64,000 nucleotides of DNA, taken from positions 110,477 through 174,476 of the forward strand of contig NZ_RAZG01000002.1 in assembly GCF_003612565.1 (NCBI RefSeq), written 5' to 3'. Below, piece by piece: positions 52,491-61,452 of this stretch. Position numbers and translations under genes: made by a program. Below the pieces are notes generated by a model. It saw nothing but the letters and a program-made list of their open reading frames with translations. It was not told the DNA's origin and did not search any database. How positions within the stretch are numbered: the first letter of the stretch is position 1; the number at the start of each line of letters is the position of its first letter. This stretch comes from Roseburia sp. 1XD42-69. Lineage in GTDB: Bacteria > Bacillota > Clostridia > Lachnospirales > Lachnospiraceae.

Positions 52491-54413
52491 ATGAATAAAG
52501 GGTTTCTGCCTGTTACAAGAGAAGAAATGTTACACCAGGGAATCTCACAGCCTGACTTTGTCTATGTGATAGGGGATGCCTATGTGGATCATCCCTCCTT
52601 TGGACATGCTATTATTTCCAGGGTGTTGGAGTCCCGGGGATACAGTGTGGGGATAATTTCCCAGCCGGATTGGAAATATGAAGATTCCATAGACGTGTTC
52701 GGGGAGCCGAGGCTTGGTTTTTTAGTCTCCGCCGGAAACATGGACTCTATGGTAAACCATTACTCCGTGTCGAAAAAGCGCCGGGACAGAGACGCTTTTA
52801 CCCCGGGAGGGGTTATGGGAAAACGCCCGGATTATGCAACCATTGTGTACTGTAATTTAATCCGTCGGAAATATAAAAAGACTCCTGTTATCATCGGGGG
52901 CATTGAGGCCAGTTTAAGGCGTCTTTCCCATTATGACTACTGGAGCAATAAAATAAAGCGCTCCATCCTTTTGGACTCAGGTGCGGATTTGATTTCCTAT
53001 GGCATGGGGGAGCGGAGCATTGTGGAGATTGCGGACGCTTTAAACAGCGGACTTGACATAAAAGATATCACCTTTATCCCAGGTACGGTATATAAGACAA
53101 GAAAACGGGAAGATATCTATGATGCCCTTAAGCTTCCCTGTTTTGAGGAGGTAAAGGCGGAGAAAGAGGCCTACGCCAGAAGCTTTTATATTCAGTACTG
53201 CAATACGGACCCCTATTCGGGAAAACGTCTCTTTGAGACGTATGACGACAAAATGTATGTGGTGCAGAACCCTGCCGCAAAGCCTCTGACCACAAGTGAG
53301 ATGGATACGGTGTACGCCCTGCCCTATATGCGCACCTACCATCCTTCTTATGAGGAATTAGGGGGAGTTCCTGCTATTTCTGAGGTAAAATTCAGCCTTG
53401 TGAGCAACCGGGGATGTTTCGGGGGATGTAGTTTCTGTGCCCTCACCTTCCATCAAGGAAGAATGATTCAGACCAGAAGCCATGAATCTATTGTAAACGA
53501 GGCAAAAAAGATGGTGTGGGAGGAAGACTTCAAGGGATATATCCATGATGTGGGAGGGCCTACGGCAAATTTCAGGGGAAAATCCTGTAAAAAACAGGAG
53601 AAAAACGGAGCCTGCCCCGGAAAGCAGTGCCTGTTTCCAAAGCCCTGTGAAAATTTGGAGATTGATCATCAGGATTATCTGGCCCTGCTGCAGAAATTAA
53701 GAAACCTGCCCAATGTGAAAAAAGTGTTTATCCGCTCCGGCATTCGGTTTGACTATCTGATATATGATAAGGACAGAACCTTTCTCAGAGAGCTGTGCGA
53801 GCACCATGTCAGCGGTCAGTTAAAAGTAGCCCCGGAACATATATCAAATGAAGTCTTAACTAAAATGGGGAAACCATCGGTGGAAGTCTACGAGAAATTT
53901 GTGGAACTGTACCAAAAGACCAATGAAAAACTGGGAAAAAATCAGTTTTTAGTGCCATACCTTATGTCCTCCCATCCGGGCTCTACCCTAAAAGAAGCTG
54001 TGGAGCTGGCGGAATATTTAAGGGATTTGGGGTATATGCCCCAGCAGGTGCAGGATTTTTACCCTACGCCTTCCACCATATCCACCTGCATGTACTGTAC
54101 CGGCCTTGACCCAAGGACTATGGAGCCGGTATATGTGGCAAAAAATCCCCATGAAAAGGCCATGCAGCGGGCGTTGATTCAGTATAAGAATCCGAAAAAT
54201 TATGAGCTTGTGAGGGAGGCCCTCATCAAAGCGGGACGGGAAGATTTAATCGGATATGATAAGAAATGCCTGATTCGCCCCGGAAAGGGAGAAGGAACTT
54301 ATTCCAAACATCCGGGGAAAACCCATGGACAGGGGAGAAGGAAAAATTCCGGGGGGAAACCCGGTAAAAAGAAGACCATCCGAAATGTGCACAAAAAAAG
54401 GGATAAATCATGA
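52491..54413 (+). CDS. YgiQ-family radical SAM protein
   Basis: A 640-residue protein of the YgiQ family. N-terminal landmarks are YVIGDAYVDHPSFGHAII and GIISQPDW; the radical SAM cluster is in NRGCFGGCSFCALTFHQGR. The C-terminal DUF3362-like tail is rich in Lys/Gly and basic. The reaction catalysed is not known. I use ATG 52491, with GGAG 8 bases upstream; a TTG at 52485 overlapping the previous stop is the alternative. Its stop overlaps the next gene (ATGA). Confidence 0.92.
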   Translation: MNKGFLPVTREEMLHQGISQPDFVYVIGDAYVDHPSFGHAIISRVLESRGYSVGIISQPDWKYEDSIDVFGEPRLGFLVSAGNMDSMVNHYSVSKKRRDRDAFTPGGVMGKRPDYATIVYCNLIRRKYKKTPVIIGGIEASLRRLSHYDYWSNKIKRSILLDSGADLISYGMGERSIVEIADALNSGLDIKDITFIPGTVYKTRKREDIYDALKLPCFEEVKAEKEAYARSFYIQYCNTDPYSGKRLFETYDDKMYVVQNPAAKPLTTSEMDTVYALPYMRTYHPSYEELGGVPAISEVKFSLVSNRGCFGGCSFCALTFHQGRMIQTRSHESIVNEAKKMVWEEDFKGYIHDVGGPTANFRGKSCKKQEKNGACPGKQCLFPKPCENLEIDHQDYLALLQKLRNLPNVKKVFIRSGIRFDYLIYDKDRTFLRELCEHHVSGQLKVAPEHISNEVLTKMGKPSVEVYEKFVELYQKTNEKLGKNQFLVPYLMSSHPGSTLKEAVELAEYLRDLGYMPQQVQDFYPTPSTISTCMYCTGLDPRTMEPVYVAKNPHEKAMQRALIQYKNPKNYELVREALIKAGREDLIGYDKKCLIRPGKGEGTYSKHPGKTHGQGRRKNSGGKPGKKKTIRNVHKKRDKS

Positions 54414-55408
54414 GGGAGATTCTAATTGAAAAGAACCAGGCGGGACAGAGATTTGACAAATATTTAAAGAAACTTCTCTGCGGCGCAAACAGCAGTTTTA
54501 TCTATAAGATGCTCCGGAAAAAAAATATTGTCTTAAACGGGAAAAAATCAGAAGGGGCGGAAAAACTGAAAGAGGGTGACAAGGTGACGCTGTTTTTTTC
54601 CCAGGAGACCTTTGAGAAGTTTACGGCCAGTGAGACGGAGTCTTTCAGAATCCAAAATCTTCCCAAAGTAAAAAAGGATAAGCTGCCCTTTCAGGTGCTC
54701 TACGAGACAAGGGACATCTTAATCATTAATAAGCCTTCGGGCATGTTATCCCAGAAAGGGGAAAAGGGGGATATATCCGCCAATGAATATATCCTTTCCT
54801 ACCTTCTGTTGACAGGTTCCATAAGAGAGACAGAGTTTGCCACATTCCGTCCCTCGGTGTGTAACCGTTTAGACCGGAATACCTCAGGAATACTCATTGC
54901 AGGGAAAACCTTAAAAGGACTCCAGGAGATGAGTGAAAATTTAAAGAACCGTTCTTTAAAAAAGTATTATTATGCCCTGGTAAAGGGGGAGGTGAGCGGG
55001 CGCTGCCGCCTTAAGGGATATCTTATAAAAGATGAAAAGACAAACCGGGTGTATGTGTCAAAAAAGCCAGACACAGGGCAGGAAAAGCCCATAGAGACAG
55101 AGTATGAGCCAATCATCACAAAAAATCAGGCCACTCTTCTCAATATTCATTTGATTACCGGGCGTTCCCATCAGATACGGGCTCATCTTTCCGCCACAGG
55201 CCACCCCATTATCGGGGACCCAAAATACGGGGACAGGGAAGTAAATGAGAGATACAAAAAACAGTATCAAATCACCTCCCAGCTCCTCCATGCACGGTCT
55301 TTGATCTTAGAAGACGGAAGGGAAATTATTGCCCCCCTGCCAAAAGATTTTACAAGAATACTGGGAGAGGAGAATGGCATATGGCAACCTGGAATTCCAG
55401 AGGTTTAA
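54410..55408 (+). CDS. RluA/RluD-family 23S rRNA pseudouridine synthase
   Basis: A 332-residue enzyme with an N-terminal S4-like domain (GQRFDKYLKKLL) and the catalytic NRLDRNTSGILIAGKT motif, its aspartate acting on uridine. Late segment THQIRAHLS-type (SHQIRAHLSATGHPIIGD) is also present. Target site in rRNA is not fixed by sequence. It overlaps ygiQ by four bases and recU by 28 bases. Confidence 0.93.
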   Translation: MREILIEKNQAGQRFDKYLKKLLCGANSSFIYKMLRKKNIVLNGKKSEGAEKLKEGDKVTLFFSQETFEKFTASETESFRIQNLPKVKKDKLPFQVLYETRDILIINKPSGMLSQKGEKGDISANEYILSYLLLTGSIRETEFATFRPSVCNRLDRNTSGILIAGKTLKGLQEMSENLKNRSLKKYYYALVKGEVSGRCRLKGYLIKDEKTNRVYVSKKPDTGQEKPIETEYEPIITKNQATLLNIHLITGRSHQIRAHLSATGHPIIGDPKYGDREVNERYKKQYQITSQLLHARSLILEDGREIIAPLPKDFTRILGEENGIWQPGIPEV

Positions 55409-55914
55409 GAGGTTCCTCCCTGGAAGAATTTGTTAATTTGACGAATGAAAAATATCTGGAGCAGAACCTGGCGCTGATACAAAAAATTCCCACCCCCATT
55501 ACCCCGATCAACATTGATAAGGGCACAAGACATATCACCCTGGCCTATTTTGACCAGAAGAGTACGGTGGATTATATGGGGGCTGTCCAGGGGATTCCCG
55601 TGTGCTTTGACGCCAAGGAATGCCATACGGATACCTTTCCCCTGGCCAATATCCACGAACATCAGGTGGAGTTTATGAAACGCTTTGAGGGGCAGGGAGG
55701 AATCGCATTTTTTCTCATTGCTTTTACAGCCAGGGAGGAGTATTATTATTTACGGTTAGCTCTTTTTAAAAAATTCTGGGAACGGAAAAATTCCGGGGGG
55801 AGAAAAAGCTTTCGCTATGAGGAGCTGGAGCCTGAATTTTTTCTGGACAGGAAAAATTCATTTCTCATTCCCTACCTGGAAGGCCTGCAGAAAGATCTGG
55901 ATGTCAGGGATTGA
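55381..55914 (+). CDS. recU: Holliday junction resolvase RecU
   Basis: A 177-residue nuclease that cuts four-way DNA junctions in recombination and chromosome segregation. Recognised by the opening WNSRGLRGSSLEEFVNLTN, KIPTPITPI, the active-site strand YFDQKSTVDYMG followed by FDAKE (acidic/Lys residues), and FPLANIHEHQVEFM. It is shorter at the N-terminus than the B. subtilis protein. It starts 28 bases inside the pseudouridine synthase gene, and its stop overlaps the -35 box of the his promoter. Confidence 0.9.
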   Translation: MATWNSRGLRGSSLEEFVNLTNEKYLEQNLALIQKIPTPITPINIDKGTRHITLAYFDQKSTVDYMGAVQGIPVCFDAKECHTDTFPLANIHEHQVEFMKRFEGQGGIAFFLIAFTAREEYYYLRLALFKKFWERKNSGGRKSFRYEELEPEFFLDRKNSFLIPYLEGLQKDLDVRD

Positions 55915-55939
55915 CAATGATCAAGAGATAAAATATAAT
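55911..55939 (+). promoter_or_regulatory. Consensus sigma-A promoter of the histidine operon
   Basis: Perfect TTGACA (55911-55916) and TATAAT (55934-55939) with a 17-base spacer; the -35 box overlaps the recU stop codon. The 40-base leader is too short for a T-box; no operator is obvious. Confidence 0.92.
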
Positions 55940-55986
55940 AATTTCATTATTGTAGCACGTTAATACACGAAAGTGCGGGAGGAAAC

Positions 55987-57174
55987 ATGAAGCGAAAATT
56001 GCTGCATACGCCGGAGGGAGTCCGGGATATTTATAATGAGGAATGTGAAATCAAACAGGTGTTAAAAGAGCGTTTAAAAAGGACAATGGGGCAGTACGGC
56101 TATCATATTATCCAGACGCCTACCTTTGAGTTTTTTGACATATTTGGAAAAGAGATTGGAACCACCCCCTCCAAAGAATTGTACAAGTTTTTTGACCGTG
56201 AGGGAAATACCCTGGTTTTAAGACCGGATATCACCCCTTCCGTGGCGAGGGCGGCGGCAAAATATTTCAGTGACATAGACATGCCCATCCGTCTTTATTA
56301 TATGGGAAATACCTTTACCAACAATTCCAGCTACCAGGGAAGGTTAAAGGAGAATACCCAGCTTGGGGGAGAGCTCATCGGGGACAACTCCGTGGAGGGT
56401 GACGGGGAGGTTTTATCCCTGGCCATAGAAAGTTTAAAGGCGGCGGGGTTAAAGGAATTCCAGCTGAGCGTAGGACATGCGGATTTCTTCTTAGGACTGG
56501 TGGAAGCTGCCGGCCTTAAGGAGGACGAGGAGGAGGAACTGCGGGAACTGATTTCCAATAAAAACTATTTCGGGGTGGACGAGATGGTTTCCAAATGGGA
56601 TATGGAGGAGAGTCTGAGGTCTTTGTTCCGCATGCTGGGGGGCTCCTATTTTTCTATTGAAGAACTGGCAGGCGCCAGGGCATTAGCGGTGAATTACCCC
56701 AAGGTTTTATCTGCAGTTGTAAGGTTAGAAGAACTTCATAAAGTACTTGAAGTCTACGGTGTGGACAAATATGTCTCCTACGAGCCCGGCCTTTTAAGCA
56801 ATTACCAGTACTATACAGGAATTATTTTTTCCGGTTATACATTTGGAACCGGGGAACCTATCTTAAAGGGTGGGCGTTATGACAAACTTTTGCACCACTT
56901 TGGAAAAGACGCACCTGCCATTGGATTTGCAGTGGTAGTTGACCAGTTAATGTTAGCTTTAAGCCGCCAGAAGGTTCAGGTTGAGGTATCTCATACCGGC
57001 GAGATGATTGTATACACCAAAGAGCGTTTAAGAGACGCTATTCTTGCGGCAAAGAAAATACGTGACAATGGGGGCTGTGTGGAACTTTTTGCCATAGATA
57101 GCGGCAAGGGCAGGGAGGATTATGAACTGTACTGTGAGAAAAACCACATAGGAAACCTTACATTTTTAGATTAG
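55987..57174 (+). CDS. hisZ: ATP phosphoribosyltransferase regulatory subunit HisZ
   Basis: A 395-residue histidyl-tRNA-synthetase-like protein that lacks tRNA charging and forms the regulatory half of short-form ATP-PRT. It has the HisS-like motifs LLHTPEGVRDIYNEE, LRPDITPSVARAAA and GGRYDKLL, but no anticodon-binding domain. It is followed 13 bp later by short hisG, with which it forms a hetero-octamer sensing histidine. GGGAGG precedes the ATG. Confidence 0.95.
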   Translation: MKRKLLHTPEGVRDIYNEECEIKQVLKERLKRTMGQYGYHIIQTPTFEFFDIFGKEIGTTPSKELYKFFDREGNTLVLRPDITPSVARAAAKYFSDIDMPIRLYYMGNTFTNNSSYQGRLKENTQLGGELIGDNSVEGDGEVLSLAIESLKAAGLKEFQLSVGHADFFLGLVEAAGLKEDEEEELRELISNKNYFGVDEMVSKWDMEESLRSLFRMLGGSYFSIEELAGARALAVNYPKVLSAVVRLEELHKVLEVYGVDKYVSYEPGLLSNYQYYTGIIFSGYTFGTGEPILKGGRYDKLLHHFGKDAPAIGFAVVVDQLMLALSRQKVQVEVSHTGEMIVYTKERLRDAILAAKKIRDNGGCVELFAIDSGKGREDYELYCEKNHIGNLTFLD

Positions 57175-57187
57175 GAGGCATAGGGGA

Positions 57188-57841
57188 ATGGAGGACCAGA
57201 GATATCTTACATTTGCTTTGGGAAAAGGAAGGCTGGCAAAAAAGACCATGGAAATGTTTGGGAAAATCGGCATAACCTGTGAGGAAATGCAGGATAAGGA
57301 TACCAGAAAACTTATTTTTGTGAACGAGGATTTAAAGTTAAGGTTCTTTCTGGCAAAAGGCCCTGATGTGCCCACCTATGTGGAATATGGAGCGGCAGAT
57401 ATCGGAATTGTGGGGAAGGATACCATTATAGAAGAGGCAAGAAATATCTACGAGGTTTTGGATTTAAATTTCGGGAAATGCAAAATGTGCGTATGCGGGC
57501 CGGAAAGCGCCCGGGAATTATTAAAACACCATGAACTTATCCGGGTTGCCACAAAATATCCCAGGATTGCGAAGAATTATTTTTACAATAAAAAGCACCA
57601 GACAGTTGAGATTATCAAGTTGAACGGCTCCATTGAGCTGGCGCCTATTGTAGGGCTTTCAGAGGTGATTGTGGATATTGTGGAGACGGGCTCCACCTTA
57701 AGGGAAAACGGACTCTCCGTGCTGGAAGAAGTGTGTTCCTTGTCCGCCCGTATGGTGGTGAACCAGGTGAGCATGAAAATGGAAAATGAGCGGATTACAA
57801 AACTGATTACGGATTTAAAATCTGTGATTTTAGCATCTTAA
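57188..57841 (+). CDS. hisG: ATP phosphoribosyltransferase, catalytic subunit (short form)
   Basis: A 217-residue enzyme joining ATP and PRPP as the first step of histidine synthesis. The short form lacks the C-terminal regulatory domain and needs HisZ, encoded just upstream. LALGKGRLAKKT-like opening, VEYGAADIGIVGKD and the PRPP-binding loop DIVETGSTLRENGL are intact. Confidence 0.96.
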   Translation: MEDQRYLTFALGKGRLAKKTMEMFGKIGITCEEMQDKDTRKLIFVNEDLKLRFFLAKGPDVPTYVEYGAADIGIVGKDTIIEEARNIYEVLDLNFGKCKMCVCGPESARELLKHHELIRVATKYPRIAKNYFYNKKHQTVEIIKLNGSIELAPIVGLSEVIVDIVETGSTLRENGLSVLEEVCSLSARMVVNQVSMKMENERITKLITDLKSVILAS

Positions 57842-57863
57842 ACCTAAAGTGAGGATTGTAAGG

Positions 57864-59153
57864 ATGAGAATATTAAAGTTGACAAGCGAGACAAAGAGCA
57901 GCCTTTTAAAAGACCTGCTGAAGAGAAGTCCGGGAAATTATACGGAATTTGAGGGTCGGGTGAACGATATTGTAAATAAAGTAAGGGAACAGGGAGACGA
58001 GGCTTTATTTGAATACACAAAGGCCTTTGACAAGGCGGATATCAATATCTCTAACGTAAAAGTGACAGAGCAGGAGATAGAGGAAGCCTACGGCCTGGTG
58101 GATAAAAAGCTTCTTGAAGTGATACGAAAGGCAAAGGAAAATATCTGGGACTATCACATCAAGCAAAGACAGTACAGTTGGTTCGACAGCAAAGAAAACG
58201 GGACGATTTTAGGACAGAAGGTGACACCTCTTAAGGATGTGGGGGTGTATGTGCCGGGGGGAAAGGCAGTCTATCCATCTTCCGTGCTGATGAATGTACT
58301 TCCCGCCAAAGCGGCTGGGGTAGATCATATTGTGATGTGTACCCCTCCTATGGCGGAGGGGAAAGTGTACCCTTCCACTTTAGTGGCGGCAAAGGAAGCA
58401 GGAGTGGATGAAATCTATAAAGCCGGAGGCGCCCAGGCCGTTGCAGCTATGGCCTTTGGTACTAAGAGCATCCCCAAGGTAGACAAAATTGTAGGACCGG
58501 GAAATATTTATGTGGCCCTGGCGAAAAAAGCGGTATTTGGGCATGTGAGCATCGATTCTATTGCAGGGCCCAGCGAGATTCTTGTGCTGGCAGACGAGAC
58601 GGCAAATCCAAGGTATGTGGCGGCGGATTTGTTATCCCAGGCGGAACATGACGAATTGGCCTCCGCCATATTAATTACCACCAGCGAGAAACTTGCTAAG
58701 GAGGTTTCCCTGGAAGTGGACAAGTTTACGGAAATTTTGTCACGAAGGGAGATAATAGAAAAATCATTGGAAAATTACGGCTGCATATTTGTGGCGGATA
58801 CCTTGGAAGATGCCATTGATGCGGCAAATGACATCGCTTCGGAGCATATGGAAATTGTGGCAAAAGATGCCTTTACCCTTATGACAAAAATCAGGAATGC
58901 GGGGGCAATTTTTATCGGAGAATACAGTTCTGAGCCACTGGGAGACTATTTTGCAGGGCCGAATCATGTGCTTCCTACCAACGGGACGGCAAAGTTTTTC
59001 TCCCCCCTTTCCGTGGATGATTTTATAAAAAAATCCAGCATTATTTCTTATTCCAGGGAGGCGCTGGCCCCGGTATATAAAGATATTGTCCAGTTTGCAG
59101 AATGTGAAGAGCTGACGGCCCATGCGAATTCTATCCGGGTCCGTTTTGAATAG
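57864..59153 (+). CDS. hisD: Histidinol dehydrogenase
   Basis: A 429-residue zinc enzyme oxidising histidinol to histidine in two NAD-dependent steps, the final steps of the pathway. Family segments: VGVYVPGGKAVYPSSVLMN, KAGGAQAVAAMAFGT, VGPGNIYVALAKK, LSQAEHDELASA with a zinc ligand, and the late GPNHVLPT. I start at ATG 57864 because GAGG lies 9 bases upstream; a GTG at 57849 is the alternative. It follows hisG by 22 bp. Confidence 0.96.
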   Translation: MRILKLTSETKSSLLKDLLKRSPGNYTEFEGRVNDIVNKVREQGDEALFEYTKAFDKADINISNVKVTEQEIEEAYGLVDKKLLEVIRKAKENIWDYHIKQRQYSWFDSKENGTILGQKVTPLKDVGVYVPGGKAVYPSSVLMNVLPAKAAGVDHIVMCTPPMAEGKVYPSTLVAAKEAGVDEIYKAGGAQAVAAMAFGTKSIPKVDKIVGPGNIYVALAKKAVFGHVSIDSIAGPSEILVLADETANPRYVAADLLSQAEHDELASAILITTSEKLAKEVSLEVDKFTEILSRREIIEKSLENYGCIFVADTLEDAIDAANDIASEHMEIVAKDAFTLMTKIRNAGAIFIGEYSSEPLGDYFAGPNHVLPTNGTAKFFSPLSVDDFIKKSSIISYSREALAPVYKDIVQFAECEELTAHANSIRVRFE

Positions 59154-59163
59154 AGGTGAAAAG

Positions 59164-59751
59164 ATGTCAAGAGAGGCAAGTTTAAACCGTACCACAAAGG
59201 AGACGGATATCACCCTGTGTTTGGAGTTGGACGGCAGGGGAGAATCACAGATAAATACAGGAATCGGATTTTTTGACCATATGCTTTATGGGTTTTCTAA
59301 GCACGGTTTTTTCGATTTGGATGTGGATGTCACCGGAGATTTGGCAGTGGACTGCCATCACACCATAGAGGACACGGGGATTGTCCTTGGCAATGCGATT
59401 AAAAAAGCATTGGGGGATAAAAAAGGGGTGAAGCGCTTTGGGAGCTGTATCCTCCCCATGGACGAGACCTTGGTGCTGTGTGCCATCGATTTGTCGGGAA
59501 GGCCCTATCTTTCCTTTGAGGGAGAGTTTACGACGGAGAAAGTGGGGTATATGGATACGGAGATGGTAAAGGAATTTTTCTATGCCATCTCCTACAGTGC
59601 AGGGATGAATCTTCACATTAAGATATTGTCCGGGAGCAACAACCACCATAAGATTGAGGCTGTGTTTAAAGCCTTCGGAAGGGCCTTGGACGAGGCGGTG
59701 AGCCTTGAGCCAAGGTTAAACGGTATTTTATCTACAAAAGGAAGTTTGTAG
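59164..59751 (+). CDS. hisB: Imidazoleglycerol-phosphate dehydratase
   Basis: A 195-residue enzyme making imidazole acetol phosphate. Both metal-binding motifs are present: DCHHTIEDTGI and GSNNHHKIEAVFKA, with FFDHMLYGFSKHG near the start. It is the monofunctional form, without histidinol phosphatase. GAGGTG lies 7 bases ahead of ATG 59164; a longer reading would overlap hisD by 32 bases. Confidence 0.97.
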   Translation: MSREASLNRTTKETDITLCLELDGRGESQINTGIGFFDHMLYGFSKHGFFDLDVDVTGDLAVDCHHTIEDTGIVLGNAIKKALGDKKGVKRFGSCILPMDETLVLCAIDLSGRPYLSFEGEFTTEKVGYMDTEMVKEFFYAISYSAGMNLHIKILSGSNNHHKIEAVFKAFGRALDEAVSLEPRLNGILSTKGSL

Positions 59752-59772
59752 ATCAGTGGACAGGAGCATGTT

Positions 59773-61053
59773 ATGGAATTTAAAAACATTGTAGCAATAA
59801 TTTATATAAAAAACGGCCAGGCAGTAAAAGGCCGCAACGACTTTACCCCGTCAGGGGATGTTTTTGAAGCCGCAAAAACATATAATGACTGCGGTGTGGA
59901 CAAAATTCTGCTGTTTGACCTTTCCGACGATGAGGAAGAACATCGGCTAAATTTAAAAACAGTAAAAAAGTTAAATCGGGACTTGGAGATTAAAACTTGT
60001 CTTGCGGGAAACATTAAGCGTTTTGAGGATATTAAAAATGCCTTTTACATGGGTTGCCGTCAGGTAATGTTAAACGGCTCCAAACTTGGCAGCATTGCCC
60101 TGGCTGAGAAGGCCAGCCGACGCTATGGCAAGGACAGAATCCTTGTCTCTGTGGAAAATGTAAATTTTATATTCAAAAACAGGGAAGCAATGGAAGAAAA
60201 TTTCCATGAAATGCTGGTTATGAATAAAAATATGCTGGATGCCATTGAAAACATCACCACCATTCCCTATGTAGTGATTATGGACGAATATAATTTGGAA
60301 GAATTTGTATCCGTGTTAAAAAGGGAATATGCCAGAGGCATTACGGGAAGTTTTGTGACAGAGGATAAAACGGATATTATGATGTTAAAGACGGAACTGT
60401 CAAATCACGGCCTGCGCATGGTAAATTTTGCCCCCAATTTAAAGTGGTGCGATTTTAAGCTAAATTTCGAGGGAATGGTTCCGGTTATCGTTCAGGATTA
60501 CCGCACGGAGGAAGTACTGATGTTGGCCTATATGAACGAGGAGGCGTTCCAGCGCACCATACATTCGGGAAAAATGACATACTACAGCAGAAGCCGCCAG
60601 GAAATCTGGATGAAAGGGGAAACTTCCGGCCATATTCAGTATGTGAAATCTCTGTCTGCAGACTGCGATTATGACACCATCCTGGCAAAAGTTTCCCAGA
60701 TTGGGCCGGCATGCCATACAGGAAACCGTTCTTGTTTCTTTAACCCAATTGTGAAGAAAGAATATGTTGAAAAAAATCCCTTAAAAGTCTTTGAGGATGT
60801 GTATTCTGTGATTTCCGACCGAAAAGAACATCCGAAAGATGCCTCCTACACCAATTATCTCTTGGAGCAGGGGATAGATAAGATTTTGAAAAAAATGTCC
60901 GAGGAACACATTGAGCTGCTTCTGGCGGCAAAAAATCCTAATTTGGAGGAAATTAAATATGAAATTTCCGATTATCTTTACCATCTTATGATTATGATGG
61001 TGGAAAAAGGCATTACCTGGGAAGACGTGACCCAGGAACTTGCCCAAAGGTAG
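59773..61053 (+). CDS. hisIE: HisF/HisA-like barrel fused to HisI and HisE domains
   Basis: A 426-residue three-part fusion. Residues 1-220 align with the HisF/HisA barrel start to end, but the catalytic aspartate of HisF (Asp11) is Tyr11 in [13 protein letters not shown], and the second aspartate (Asp130) is Glu128 in ILVSVENV; it is unlikely to be an active cyclase. Residues 222-325 are a phosphoribosyl-AMP cyclohydrolase (HisI) with the metal cysteines in DCDYDTI and [12 protein letters not shown]. Residues 340-426 are a phosphoribosyl-ATP pyrophosphatase (HisE) with [16 protein letters not shown]. The HisI and HisE parts look functional. hisH, hisA, hisF and hisC are not in this operon. 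Confidence 0.88.
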   Translation: MEFKNIVAIIYIKNGQAVKGRNDFTPSGDVFEAAKTYNDCGVDKILLFDLSDDEEEHRLNLKTVKKLNRDLEIKTCLAGNIKRFEDIKNAFYMGCRQVMLNGSKLGSIALAEKASRRYGKDRILVSVENVNFIFKNREAMEENFHEMLVMNKNMLDAIENITTIPYVVIMDEYNLEEFVSVLKREYARGITGSFVTEDKTDIMMLKTELSNHGLRMVNFAPNLKWCDFKLNFEGMVPVIVQDYRTEEVLMLAYMNEEAFQRTIHSGKMTYYSRSRQEIWMKGETSGHIQYVKSLSADCDYDTILAKVSQIGPACHTGNRSCFFNPIVKKEYVEKNPLKVFEDVYSVISDRKEHPKDASYTNYLLEQGIDKILKKMSEEHIELLLAAKNPNLEEIKYEISDYLYHLMIMMVEKGITWEDVTQELAQR

Positions 61054-61110
61054 CATATCTTCCCATTTCTTTACATAGGATAACAGAAAAAGGGTAAAGG
61101 AGTGTTTGGT

Positions 61111-61410
61111 ATGCGCCGGGAAGATGTGGATAACCGCAAAGAATATATACAGAGAATCCGGAGTTCTTTTGAGAACGGCGGGTATGCCCGCTGGGAAGCG
61201 GATGATATAAAAGGGGAGGCCCAGGGAAGCTTCTCCTTTTTTAAAGTCCGTATGCTTCTGGCTCTATTTATTTTTACTGCCTATGTGCTCTGTGACCAGA
61301 CAGGTACGAAATTTTATGAGTTTTCCACGAAAGATATTGCGGAAAAAATTGAAGAGAGCTATGATTATACAGAAGTGGAAAAGTATGTTACGATGCTGAC
61401 GCAAAAATAA
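61111..61410 (+). CDS. Small single-helix membrane protein, unknown function
   Basis: A 99-residue protein: a charged N-terminal helix-like part with basic and acidic residues, one transmembrane segment at about residues 46-64, and a polar outer tail of about 35 residues. I start at ATG 61111 because AAGGAG lies 8 bases upstream; a GTG at 61102 is too close. I do not recognise a family. It sits 57 bp after the his operon and 42 bp before the radical SAM gene. Confidence 0.6.
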   Translation: MRREDVDNRKEYIQRIRSSFENGGYARWEADDIKGEAQGSFSFFKVRMLLALFIFTAYVLCDQTGTKFYEFSTKDIAEKIEESYDYTEVEKYVTMLTQK

Positions 61411-61452
61411 GACTTACCGGTAAATTGCTGCCGGAAGAAAGGGATAACGTTT

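Noticed and set aside
55940..55986. Histidine attenuator or T-box in the his leader
   Set aside because: The leader is about 40 bases with no run of His codons and no T-box motif.
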